Source: a virus. Taken from it: DNA of 64,000 nt. The notes below the pieces were generated by a model that was given only the letters and a program-made list of their open reading frames with translations, was not told the origin of the DNA and did not search any database. A program made the position numbers and the translations under genes. The stretch lies in IMG/VR virus record IMGVR_UViG_3300047378_000694, positions 106,116-170,115 of that record; one strand, written 5' to 3'. Positions 48,372 to 55,521 of the stretch are shown one piece after another (within the stretch, counting starts at the first letter, position 1; every line of letters starts with the position of its first letter).

Positions 48372-49202
48372 ATGGCAAGAAGAGTAAATTATCTTAACAA
48401 TAAAGATATGTTGGCAGAGATACATAAATCAAAAAATACATTTGCTAGTTACGTTGACCCAACAAATGCAGATTACGATATTATTCTGCCTAGTGTTGAC
48501 AAGATTAACATACGCACAATTGCAGAAGCAAAGCGTAATAAAGCAAAAAAACTAACAACTAGAAAATACGAAGCTGAAAAAGCAGCTGGCAAGAAAGTAA
48601 AGCAAGCTGACTGCGAGGTAAGCTATCAAAGTATTACAAAAGAAGAATTAATTTTTCGTGTAATGACGTTTGACCATATACCTGAAGAACCAGGACGTAA
48701 AAAGAATCCAAAAACTGTTGCAGATACAAAAACTAAACTGCCATTTCCGCCATATGTACATTATAAATTTGACAACGATGGAAATTTACAACTAGTTGGT
48801 AAATCACACTGGGAAGGTGGCATGGAGAACGGACACTTTTCAAAAGAACACGGCAAAGCAACAAATAAACTTGCTATGATGTGGATGAAACTTGTTGATC
48901 GCTATGCTACAAGAGGTAATGTTCGTGGTTACACCTACAACGACGAAATGAAAGGTCAAGCAATTCTACAACTTGCACAGATTGGCTTGCAATTTGACGA
49001 ATCAAAGAGTCAAAATCCTTTTGCTTACTACACAGCAGCCGTTACTAATAGCTTTGTGCGTGTTATCAACTTAGAAAAACGTAATCAGAACATTAGAGAC
49101 GATATTCTCGAGATGAACGACTTAAATCCTTCGCATACAAGGACACATTCTGGAGAATGGGAAGCTGCTCTTAAAAGAGAAGCAGAAGCAGCAAAAAAGT
49201 AA
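48372..49202 (+). CDS. 55: Late transcription sigma factor gp55
   Basis: The protein has 276 residues, longer than T4 gp55 (185). ATG 48372 is preferred over an ATG 33 bases upstream because TAGGAG lies just ahead and the upstream codons cover the promoter. The C-terminal half reads NDEMKGQAILQLAQIGLQFD followed by NPFAYYTAAVTNSFVRVIN and LEKRNQNIRDD, the sigma region 2-like core that binds host polymerase and reads the late box. The N-terminal half is Lys-rich (KRNKAKKLTTRKYEAEKAAG). It directs polymerase to the NATAAATA promoters in this window. Being behind its own early promoter fits the T4 timing. Confidence 0.92.
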   Translation: MARRVNYLNNKDMLAEIHKSKNTFASYVDPTNADYDIILPSVDKINIRTIAEAKRNKAKKLTTRKYEAEKAAGKKVKQADCEVSYQSITKEELIFRVMTFDHIPEEPGRKKNPKTVADTKTKLPFPPYVHYKFDNDGNLQLVGKSHWEGGMENGHFSKEHGKATNKLAMMWMKLVDRYATRGNVRGYTYNDEMKGQAILQLAQIGLQFDESKSQNPFAYYTAAVTNSFVRVINLEKRNQNIRDDILEMNDLNPSHTRTHSGEWEAALKREAEAAKK

Positions 49203-49231
49203 TTGACAACTTAACTAAAATACCATATAAT
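49203..49231 (+). promoter_or_regulatory. Sigma70-type early promoter of gp47/gp46
   Basis: TTGACA (49203-49208) begins right at the gp55 stop codon region and TATAAT lies at 49226-49231, with 17 bases between. Both are perfect consensus. Transcription would start near 49238, eight bases before GGAG. Confidence 0.88.
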
Positions 49232-49256
49232 AGTATTCTATGATAGGAGTATTTCT

Positions 49257-50270
49257 TTGTTTAAAAAAGCTGCGGTCTTTACAGACATACACTTTGGATT
49301 AAAAGGCAATTCACGTGTTCACAACCAAGATTGTGAGGATTATGTGGATTGGTTTATCCAAACGGCCAAGGAACATGGGTGCGAGACTGCCTTGTTTACT
49401 GGTGATTGGAACCATAATCGCAATAGTTTAAATTTAACTACTATGGATGCTGGGCTTCGGTGTCTTGAGAAGATAGGTGCAGCATTTGATAAGTTTTATA
49501 TGTTTGCAGGTAACCACGATTTGTATTATAAAGATAAACGTGATGTAAAGTCAACTGAGTTTGCTCGACATATTCCTGGTGTTACTGTAATTGAAGACAT
49601 ACTTGTCGAGGATGATGTTGCATTGGTACCGTGGTTAGTAGGCGATGAGTGGAAAAAGATGAAAGACATCCAAGCAAAATACTTGTTTGGACACTTTGAA
49701 CTGCCTAGCTTCTATATGAATGCAATGGTACAGATGCCCGATCACGGAGAACTAAAGAGCGAGCATTTTGTAAATCAAGAGTATGTGTTTAGCGGACACT
49801 TCCACAAACGTCAAAAACAAGGTAAGGTGCATTACATTGGTAATGCATTCCCCCATAACTATGCCGATGCATGGGACGACGATCGCGGTATGATGATACT
49901 TGATAAAGAGAATGATGCAGAACCTGAATACATTAATTGGGTCGATTGCCCTAAGTACCGCACTATTAAGCTATCGCAACTGATTGATGAGAAAGATACA
50001 CTTCTCAAAAGCAGAATGTACCTAAGAGTTACACTTGATTTACCTGTAAGCTACGAAGAAGCAAGTTTTATCAAAGAAACATTTATAAACGATTACGATT
50101 GTAGAGAGATTACACTAATTCCTCACAAACAACTTGAAGAAATTAACACCGAACTTGATATTGCACAGTTTGAAAGTGTAGATCAAATTGTTTCAAACGA
50201 AATACTAGCAATTGACAGTGATAACTTTGACAAAGCAATGCTACTAGATATCTATAACGGATTAGAATGA
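49257..50270 (+). CDS. 47: Recombination endonuclease subunit gp47 (Mre11/SbcD type)
   Basis: The protein has 337 residues, as in T4 (339). It starts at TTG 49257, seven bases after GGAG. Metallophosphoesterase motifs run in order: FTDIHFG (Asp10, His12), FTGDWNH, FAGNHDLYY, LFGHFELP and FSGHFHKRQ, giving all the metal ligands. With gp46 it resects DNA ends for recombination-dependent replication and host DNA breakdown. The stop overlaps the gp46 start as ATGA, ensuring equal synthesis. Confidence in identity is high. Confidence 0.95.
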   Translation: MFKKAAVFTDIHFGLKGNSRVHNQDCEDYVDWFIQTAKEHGCETALFTGDWNHNRNSLNLTTMDAGLRCLEKIGAAFDKFYMFAGNHDLYYKDKRDVKSTEFARHIPGVTVIEDILVEDDVALVPWLVGDEWKKMKDIQAKYLFGHFELPSFYMNAMVQMPDHGELKSEHFVNQEYVFSGHFHKRQKQGKVHYIGNAFPHNYADAWDDDRGMMILDKENDAEPEYINWVDCPKYRTIKLSQLIDEKDTLLKSRMYLRVTLDLPVSYEEASFIKETFINDYDCREITLIPHKQLEEINTELDIAQFESVDQIVSNEILAIDSDNFDKAMLLDIYNGLE

Positions 50271-52045
50271 TAAAAATTAAAGACTTAACAGTAAAGAACT
50301 TCATGAGTGTGGGTAATGTTACCCAAGCAGTTGACTTTGACGAAGAGCAACTAACCCTTGTGTTAGGCGAGAACTTGGATCAAGGCGGTGACGATACTGG
50401 ATCACGCAATGGCACTGGTAAAACCACTATCATTAATGCACTATCCTATGCATTATATGGACAGGCTCTTACAAATATCAAACGCAACAACCTTATTAAC
50501 AAAACTAACTCAAAAGGTATGCTTGTTACTCTTAACTTTGAGAAAGCTGGAAATCAATATCGTATTGAACGTGGTAGATCGCCAAACATACTCAAGTTTT
50601 ATGTCAACGAAAACGAACAAATTGATGAATTAGCTGATAACAGCCAAGGCGATAGTCGTAAAACACAGGAATCAATTAAAGACCTGCTAGACATGAGTCA
50701 CGATATGTTTAAACATATTGTTGCGCTCAATACCTACACCGAACCTTTCCTTAGTATGCGGACAAATGACCAAAGAGCTATTATTGAACAGCTTCTTGGT
50801 ATTACGATACTAAGTGAAAAGGCATCATTACTCAAAGACTCGGTCAGACTTACTAAAGATACCATTACCGAAGAAACTTTAAAGATTGAAGCTATACAAA
50901 AAGCAAACGAAGGTATCCAAAGTACTATTACTAACCTTGAAAAAACACAAAGAGCCTGGAAAGCCAAGCAACGTACCGATATTGACAAGCTAACAAGTGC
51001 AATTGAACAACTTGAAAAGTTAGATATCGATAAAGAATTAGATTCACACGACAAATTAGCAAACTGGACCAAGCATAACAATGCTATTTCGTCACTAAAG
51101 AAAGAATTAGCTACATTAGAACCTGCATTGGTACGTGCTGATAAGAGTGTTAGCAAATTAAACAAGGATATTGTTGAATTAAAGGATGCAACGTGCTATA
51201 CTTGCGGACAAGAGCTTCATGCAGACAAAAAAGCTGAAATTGAGTCAAAGAAAGCAAAAGAACTTGAAGATGCAATAGCGTATCAAAAAGAAATTACTCG
51301 AAAAGTAACAGATGTTACTGTTGAACTAGATACAATTGGTGATATTAACGGTAAGCCTACTACATTCTACGAAGCTGCTAAAGAAGCATACGAACATAGA
51401 AACAACGTAGATAACTTAAAGCAAACACTGCTAAGTAAAGAGCAAGAGGCAGACCCATATCAGGCACAAATTAACGATTTAACAAACACAGCACTACAAG
51501 ATATCAACTGGTCAACAGTTAACGAACTTACTAATGTAAAAGAACACCAAGACTTCTTGCTAAAGCTATTAACCAACAAAGATAGCTTCATTAGAAAGAA
51601 AATTATTGATCAGAACCTAGCATATCTTAACAATAGGCTAACATATTACTTAGATAAACTTGGTTTACCACATCAAGTGGTATTCTTAAACGACTTAGCA
51701 GTTGAAATTACACAGCTAGGACAAGATCTTGACTTTGATAACCTGTCACGTGGCGAACGTAATAGGTTAATTCTTGGTCTTTCGTTTGCATTCCGTGATG
51801 TTTGGGAGAGTTTGTATCAAAGTATTAACTTACTGTTCATTGATGAGCTTATTGATAGCGGAATGGACACAGCAGGCGTAGAAAACAGTATAGGCGTACT
51901 TAAAAAGATGACTAGAGAGCGTAATAAGAATATTTTCCTTATCTCACATAAGGATGAACTAGTTGGCAGGGTCAACAATGTTCTAAGAGTGGTAAAGGAA
52001 AATGGGTTCACTAGTTATGCAACAGACATTGACATTGTAGAATGA
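50267..52045 (+). CDS. 46: Recombination endonuclease subunit gp46 (Rad50/SbcC type)
   Basis: The protein has 592 residues (T4: 560). Walker A is GSRNGTGKTT at 45-54. Coiled-coil arms (about 180-300 and 320-420) flank a zinc hook CYTC near 309-312. The ABC signature LSRGERNRL is near 494 and Walker B LLFIDEL near 522. It forms the ATPase that gates the gp47 nuclease. It overlaps both neighbours by four bases, so gp47, gp46 and the next small gene form one coupled unit. Confidence 0.96.
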   Translation: MIKIKDLTVKNFMSVGNVTQAVDFDEEQLTLVLGENLDQGGDDTGSRNGTGKTTIINALSYALYGQALTNIKRNNLINKTNSKGMLVTLNFEKAGNQYRIERGRSPNILKFYVNENEQIDELADNSQGDSRKTQESIKDLLDMSHDMFKHIVALNTYTEPFLSMRTNDQRAIIEQLLGITILSEKASLLKDSVRLTKDTITEETLKIEAIQKANEGIQSTITNLEKTQRAWKAKQRTDIDKLTSAIEQLEKLDIDKELDSHDKLANWTKHNNAISSLKKELATLEPALVRADKSVSKLNKDIVELKDATCYTCGQELHADKKAEIESKKAKELEDAIAYQKEITRKVTDVTVELDTIGDINGKPTTFYEAAKEAYEHRNNVDNLKQTLLSKEQEADPYQAQINDLTNTALQDINWSTVNELTNVKEHQDFLLKLLTNKDSFIRKKIIDQNLAYLNNRLTYYLDKLGLPHQVVFLNDLAVEITQLGQDLDFDNLSRGERNRLILGLSFAFRDVWESLYQSINLLFIDELIDSGMDTAGVENSIGVLKKMTRERNKNIFLISHKDELVGRVNNVLRVVKENGFTSYATDIDIVE

Positions 52046-52287
52046 GCGAATTAGACACACATGACAAAATAGTGTTAGCAGTACTTGAATATTTTGAACT
52101 AAACGAAATATTCAACCACAGGCCTGCAGAACTAAAGCGTAGGAAGGTACGTAAAAAGCTATCTGCACTACGTGATTTATGTACTGTAAGACGAGAAGAA
52201 ATACTACAAGAGCATGTTAGGCATGTAAAAGACGGCAGAGCAAAAAATAATCCAAAAAAGGCACGTGAGGCACTGAAGAAGAAGTAA
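52042..52287 (+). CDS. Small basic conserved-type protein downstream of gp46
   Basis: The protein has 81 residues and is strongly basic, with HRPAELKRRKVRKKLSALRD and a Lys-rich tail (KNNPKKAREALKKK). The start overlaps gp46 as ATGA. It is mostly helical and may bind nucleic acid. Similar small proteins follow gp46 in other marine T4-like phages, but I know no function. Coupling with the recombination nuclease suggests a helper role. Confidence 0.7.
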   Translation: MSELDTHDKIVLAVLEYFELNEIFNHRPAELKRRKVRKKLSALRDLCTVRREEILQEHVRHVKDGRAKNNPKKAREALKKK

Positions 52288-52294
52288 CTACAGT

Positions 52295-52744
52295 ATGAAT
52301 TGGACATACAAAGGTGAAGAAATAACTGAAATACCAGATGAGTACGAAGGATTTGTTTATCTTATTACCAATTTAACTAACAATCAAAAATACATAGGCA
52401 AAAAACTAGCAAAGTTTAAAACTACCAAGCCACCACTTAAAGGCAAAAAGAATAAACGTAGAGGCTACAAAGAAAGTGACTGGAAAACCTATTGGGGATC
52501 CAGTGATAGGCTTAATGCAGACGTAGCCGCACTAGGCGAAGACAAGTTTACAAGAGAAATACTATACCTATGTAAAGGTAGGGGCGAAATGTCCTACATA
52601 GAGGCACGAGAGCAGTTTGACAGGCGAGTACTTGAAACAGATGATTACTACAACGGTATCATTAATGTTAGAGTGGGCGGATCAGACAAACTAAAACAGG
52701 CATTGCTAGAACATCACATACAGGCAAAACATTCCAACACATAA
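52295..52744 (+). CDS. GIY-YIG-like nuclease
   Basis: The protein has 149 residues. FVYLITNLTNNQKYIGKK near 26-43 is a variant GIY-YIG motif (VYL for GIY, YIG kept), followed by a basic loop (KGKKNKRRGYKESDWKTYWG) and later SYIEAREQFDRRVL with the conserved Glu region. Such enzymes in T4-like phages are homing or Seg-like endonucleases. The gene sits seven bases after the small basic gene and just before a 480-base non-coding stretch. No DNA-binding C-terminal repeat is present, so it may be a stand-alone nuclease of short type. Confidence 0.75.
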   Translation: MNWTYKGEEITEIPDEYEGFVYLITNLTNNQKYIGKKLAKFKTTKPPLKGKKNKRRGYKESDWKTYWGSSDRLNADVAALGEDKFTREILYLCKGRGEMSYIEAREQFDRRVLETDDYYNGIINVRVGGSDKLKQALLEHHIQAKHSNT

Positions 52745-53226
52745 GGTTGGCGGGCCAGAATAAAAATACCGCTGTGGAAAAAGCTCTCGTATAGAAGCAC
52801 ACGTACATATTGATTGACACACCAGAGTGTGGAAGCCACCAAACAAATTGGGCTCACTAGTTGATATAGATTGCATGTTGGCAGTCAAAAAACACAAACA
52901 CAGTACATAAAAACTCTTTAGCAATAGGAACGAAGCAAGAGGTAGCGTAAGCGATGTCGACGTAGGTTGGGAAAGGTCAGAGCCCATTGTACTTTGTGTA
53001 TAAACAATTACCTACTTCCAAGTTCTCGGCTGGATAAGACTCACATGAAGTTTTTTTTGAGAAAGATGGGACCGTAACAGGTTCCGTCTGACTGAAACGA
53101 TCTACATGAAACTTAAACATATCACTTACGTGATATGCTATTATAAATATTATAAATAATAAAAATGTGTAGAGCGATAGCGATACACAGATGAACGTTA
53201 GTTCATCTTGATAATTGAAAGTTATT
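52745..53226 (+). ncRNA. Non-coding stretch with several strong hairpins; possible structured RNA
   Basis: No convincing gene lies in these 482 bases. A T8 run at 53051-53058 could end transcription, although the stem before it is weak (ACTTC with GAAGT). Then follow four hairpins: 53064-53089 (10 pairs, two of them G-U, loop GTAACA), 53118-53137 (8 perfect pairs, loop TTAC), 53166-53189 (TGTGTA with TACACA and an inner GC stem) and 53189-53208 (8 perfect pairs, loop GTTA). Two tandem TATAAATA boxes sit between the second and third. The first 300 bases contain only weak pairings. I recognise no tRNA and no known riboswitch. A phage small RNA or leader RNA is inferred. Confidence 0.4.
53142..53158 (+). 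promoter_or_regulatory. Two tandem late promoters TATAAATA
   Basis: Perfect TATAAATA boxes lie at 53142-53149 and 53151-53158, one base apart. Transcription from them would begin around 53155-53165 and include the two hairpins at 53166-53208 in the leader of the gene at 53227. Confidence 0.7.
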
Positions 53227-53706
53227 ATGTCATCACCTTTGCTAAGAGCTCTTGTTAAAAAATCAAATGATCTACATAGTTGTTGGAAAACTGGAAACAG
53301 TGGACAGTGTCAAAAGTGTGAGCGTAATCAAGATAATAGTGATGGTTATCAGTTAACAGACTTTGACCATGAAGACTTAAAACTACTTGAAGAGATGATT
53401 GTAGATTATGAATATAATCAAATATCTCACCCAAAAAAAGTTACTGCTATCTACAACGGAGAATTTACACTTCCGGTTGGAGCAAAATCGTCTGATACAA
53501 CTCGACAACCAAGAATTGTTTGGGTGCTAGATCGAACTATTGGTAATGCAATTATATCTGGCAAAGTTATACAGGCAGCAAACACTTTAGGATGGGCAAG
53601 CACTTGTGAATCAAAAGATGATAAAATATTAATTGGTCTTGGATTTCGCGATAGAGGCGGTTCAGAAGCCTATGACGAAGCATTTGTCAAACAGATATAC
53701 AAGTAA
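53227..53706 (+). CDS. Hypothetical protein, late
   Basis: The protein has 159 residues from ATG 53227; a TTG four codons upstream is in frame, and neither has a clear Shine-Dalgarno. CWKTGNSGQCQKCERN near the N-terminus holds three Cys that could bind a metal. The rest is a compact alpha/beta sequence with PRIVWVLDRTIGNAIISGKV and ends KQIYK. I do not recognise it. Two late boxes and two leader hairpins lie upstream, so it is expressed late and may be controlled by RNA structure. Confidence 0.65.
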   Translation: MSSPLLRALVKKSNDLHSCWKTGNSGQCQKCERNQDNSDGYQLTDFDHEDLKLLEEMIVDYEYNQISHPKKVTAIYNGEFTLPVGAKSSDTTRQPRIVWVLDRTIGNAIISGKVIQAANTLGWASTCESKDDKILIGLGFRDRGGSEAYDEAFVKQIYK

Positions 53707-53709
53707 TTG

Positions 53710-53717
53710 TATAAATA
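53710..53717 (+). promoter_or_regulatory. Late promoter TATAAATA
   Basis: A perfect TATAAATA lies in the 39-base gap, 29 bases ahead of the ATG at 53746. AAGGA follows at a good distance from that ATG. Confidence 0.75.
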
Positions 53718-53745
53718 ATAGTAACACAAACAAGGATGTACTACG

Positions 53746-54372
53746 ATGAACGTATTTCAAATTATTGCTGAAGATCAAGAACTAGATGAAGTGATTCCAT
53801 TTACTAAAAAAGCTAAGATGATGAAAAAAGCTGGTAAAGCAGCCAAAGGTGCTACCAAAGACGAAGCACGTCAGCTAGAAGTTGAACTACTTACATATTT
53901 AAAAACATCTGGACAGACAGCAACAGCTGATGCTGTTTTGAAATACTTTGATCAAAAAGGTTATGGCAATGTTGCAGCGCCAATTATTGCTAATCTAAAA
54001 ACCAAAGGAAATAAAAAAGCTGATCGTCAAACAGCAAAAGCTGACAAGCGTCAAGCCAAAGCAGATGCTAAAGCAGCAGCACAAGCCGATGCAGAAAAGG
54101 CAGCAGGTTTAGAAAAACAACGTCAAGGTATGGCAGCAATGTCAAGTATGTACAGTGAAGCAGAAGGCCAAGATGTATTAACTAAACGTGAAGTGCGTGG
54201 TATTATCAAACAGGTTGTACAAAAAGGTTATGGCGGAGCAGCAGGATTTGGTAAAGGAAAGTTTGCAGCACCTGATCCAAAATTTAAGTCAGCAAATGCT
54301 AAAATTGATCCAGCAATCCAAAAAGCTTCTGACATGTTGAAAAAAGCAGGATACACAGTAACTAAAACTTAA
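53746..54372 (+). CDS. Lys/Ala-rich hypothetical protein, late
   Basis: The protein has 208 residues. After a short acidic start it becomes very rich in Lys and Ala (KKAKMMKKAGKAAKGATKD; DRQTAKADKRQAKADAKAAA), like histone H1 tails, around a small folded part (LLTYLKTSGQTATADAVLKY). The C-terminus has GGAAGFGKGKFAAPDPKFKS. It may bind DNA or be an internal virion protein that is injected. It lies behind a late box, which supports a virion or packaging role. The 3' end overlaps the convergent frameshift ORF by four bases. I recognise no family. Confidence 0.65.
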   Translation: MNVFQIIAEDQELDEVIPFTKKAKMMKKAGKAAKGATKDEARQLEVELLTYLKTSGQTATADAVLKYFDQKGYGNVAAPIIANLKTKGNKKADRQTAKADKRQAKADAKAAAQADAEKAAGLEKQRQGMAAMSSMYSEAEGQDVLTKREVRGIIKQVVQKGYGGAAGFGKGKFAAPDPKFKSANAKIDPAIQKASDMLKKAGYTVTKT

Positions 54373-54599
54373 AAGTAAGGCTGTCCAGTTTTTTGAGCAG
54401 TCTCTAGATTTTCTGTGGCTAGTTTAGATATAACTTCTTTATCATCTGGCGAAAGCATATATGCATCATCATAAGATAGAGATCCTCGCATGTGCCAGCA
54501 TATTTTTGCCATATCGTATCTAATTTGTTTTACTTCGTCTTCAAGGACCTTAACTTCTTTAAGAATGTCTTCAACTGAAAGTGCTAAGATCCTGATGCG
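54369..54599 (-). CDS. -1 frameshift extension of gp26 (76 codons)
   Basis: This frame is open from a TGA at 54615-54617 down to TAA at 54369-54371 but has no ATG, GTG or TTG in its first 100 bases. The first ATG is at 54512, inside the conserved-looking part and with no ribosome site. It is entered exactly by a -1 slip on A AAT TTT TTC at 54599-54608 in gp26. The product would add 76 residues: VEDILKEVKVLEDEVKQIRY, then WHMRGSLSYDDAYMLSP and ENLETAQKTGQPYF. That ending matches, from memory, a small conserved protein of T4-like marine phages. Alternatives are a separate gene with a rare start, or an indel error in the A6 run. Confidence 0.65.
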   Translation of the reverse strand, partial: RIRILALSVEDILKEVKVLEDEVKQIRYDMAKICWHMRGSLSYDDAYMLSPDDKEVISKLATENLETAQKTGQPYF

Positions 54600-55447
54600 A
54601 AAAAATTTGAAGCATCAAAGTTGATTGGTATTTCCATAGTATCTGGAGCACCGTCAGCTCTGTCCTCTTCGCTAGTTACAATTTTTCTTGGCTTAACTGT
54701 AAACTTTTTTCTTTGTTCATCAACATGATCGAGAATTGATTTGTAAACATCAACTGGAGCATTTTCTAAAAAGTCAGCTAAGTGTCTTGTGTCGGTAACA
54801 GTATTTCCGTCAACTGTAATTGACTTTACACTATTAAACACATTAGCAATATTAATATCAGTTAAACGCTGAAATGTTTCGTTGAACTTTTGAATCTTTT
54901 CACCTTCGCTCATGTCGTCGTCGTTAACAATTTTAAGAATACGCTGTTCCTCAAATGTTTTAAGAGCAACATCGGTAAACTGTTTGTACGTCATTGGAGC
55001 AGTTTCGATTGTAAATTCGTTATGTGTAAAACTAGTTTGATATTCGTTAACAACTAATTCGTCTAAGATTTCAACTAGATTTGCTTCAAATGCACGTTCG
55101 TTTTCAGTACCCGGAATAGTAAACTCTAACGATAGTGACTCTCCGTATGTAGCAATACGTATTGCCGTTAACAATGCATCGAGATCAATATTTGGAACTA
55201 ACCAAGCGTTTTTAATACCAGGACAGCAATTTTGAATTACACTTACTGTACTTTGTCCATTTAACAAAGCATCTGGTGTTTTAATCATAATTTCATCTTT
55301 AGCTGTCATAGCATACACTGCAACTTTACCATCTTCGGTTAATTCAATTGTACCTTGCGGATAGAACAAACCTTTGCTAGGTAGGTCGATATATAGTTTA
55401 GGCTGACGAAAATGTTTCATCAGTGGATTTGGTTTAATCTCAGTCAT
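54584..55447 (-). CDS. 26: Baseplate hub/assembly protein gp26
   Basis: The protein has 287 residues (T4 gp26: 208). The N-terminus has NPLMKHFRQPKLYIDLPSKG, then LFYPQGTIEL, AMTAKDEIMIKTPDALLNGQ and a Cys-containing SVIQNCCPGIKNAWLVPNID, the signature of gp26 in T4-like marine phages. In T4 gp26 is needed to build the baseplate hub. The gene is alone on the minus strand amid plus-strand genes and back to back with the tape measure gene. Its end carries the slippery sequence leading into the -1 ORF, so two products are expected: the 287-residue form and a longer fusion. A good ribosome site (CCGGAG) precedes the ATG. Confidence 0.88.
   Translation of the reverse strand: MTEIKPNPLMKHFRQPKLYIDLPSKGLFYPQGTIELTEDGKVAVYAMTAKDEIMIKTPDALLNGQSTVSVIQNCCPGIKNAWLVPNIDLDALLTAIRIATYGESLSLEFTIPGTENERAFEANLVEILDELVVNEYQTSFTHNEFTIETAPMTYKQFTDVALKTFEEQRILKIVNDDDMSEGEKIQKFNETFQRLTDINIANVFNSVKSITVDGNTVTDTRHLADFLENAPVDVYKSILDHVDEQRKKFTVKPRKIVTSEEDRADGAPDTMEIPINFDASNFFASGS
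54599..54608 (-). other. Slippery sequence for -1 ribosomal frameshift
   Basis: In gp26 frame the minus strand reads TCA AAT TTT TTC GCA. Two overlapping X XXY YYZ heptamers are present: A AAT TTT and T TTT TTC. Both lead to the same -1 frame. The zero-frame stop comes only five codons later. No strong downstream hairpin is obvious; only short stems can be drawn. Confidence 0.6.
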
Positions 55448-55457
55448 AATTTCTCCG

Positions 55458-55465
55458 GATAAATA
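55458..55465 (+). promoter_or_regulatory. Late promoter GATAAATA
   Basis: GATAAATA fits NATAAATA and lies 57 bases ahead of the tape measure GTG start, in the divergent gap with gp26. On the other strand a weaker TTAAATA (55488-55494) may serve gp26. Confidence 0.5.
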
Positions 55466-55521
55466 CTTTGTTAAGTATATATCTATGTATTTAAGTGCGC
55501 AGTTAATTTAGGAACACAGTC

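Noticed and set aside
52814-52819. TTGACA as a promoter for a small RNA
   Set aside because: No -10 box at 16-18 bases downstream.
52706-52987. Minus-strand frame of 93 codons over the non-coding stretch
   Set aside because: It overlaps the end of the GIY-YIG gene, has no ribosome site, and its Ser/Leu/Cys-rich sequence looks random.
52745-53226. tRNA or group I intron in the structured stretch, suggested by the nearby GIY-YIG nuclease
   Set aside because: No acceptor stem with T-loop pattern and no interrupted host gene on either side; core intron pairing segments could not be found by eye.
54369-54512. Independent short gene starting at ATG 54512
   Set aside because: It would drop the first 29 codons of a continuous helical segment and has no ribosome site; frameshift entry explains the frame better.
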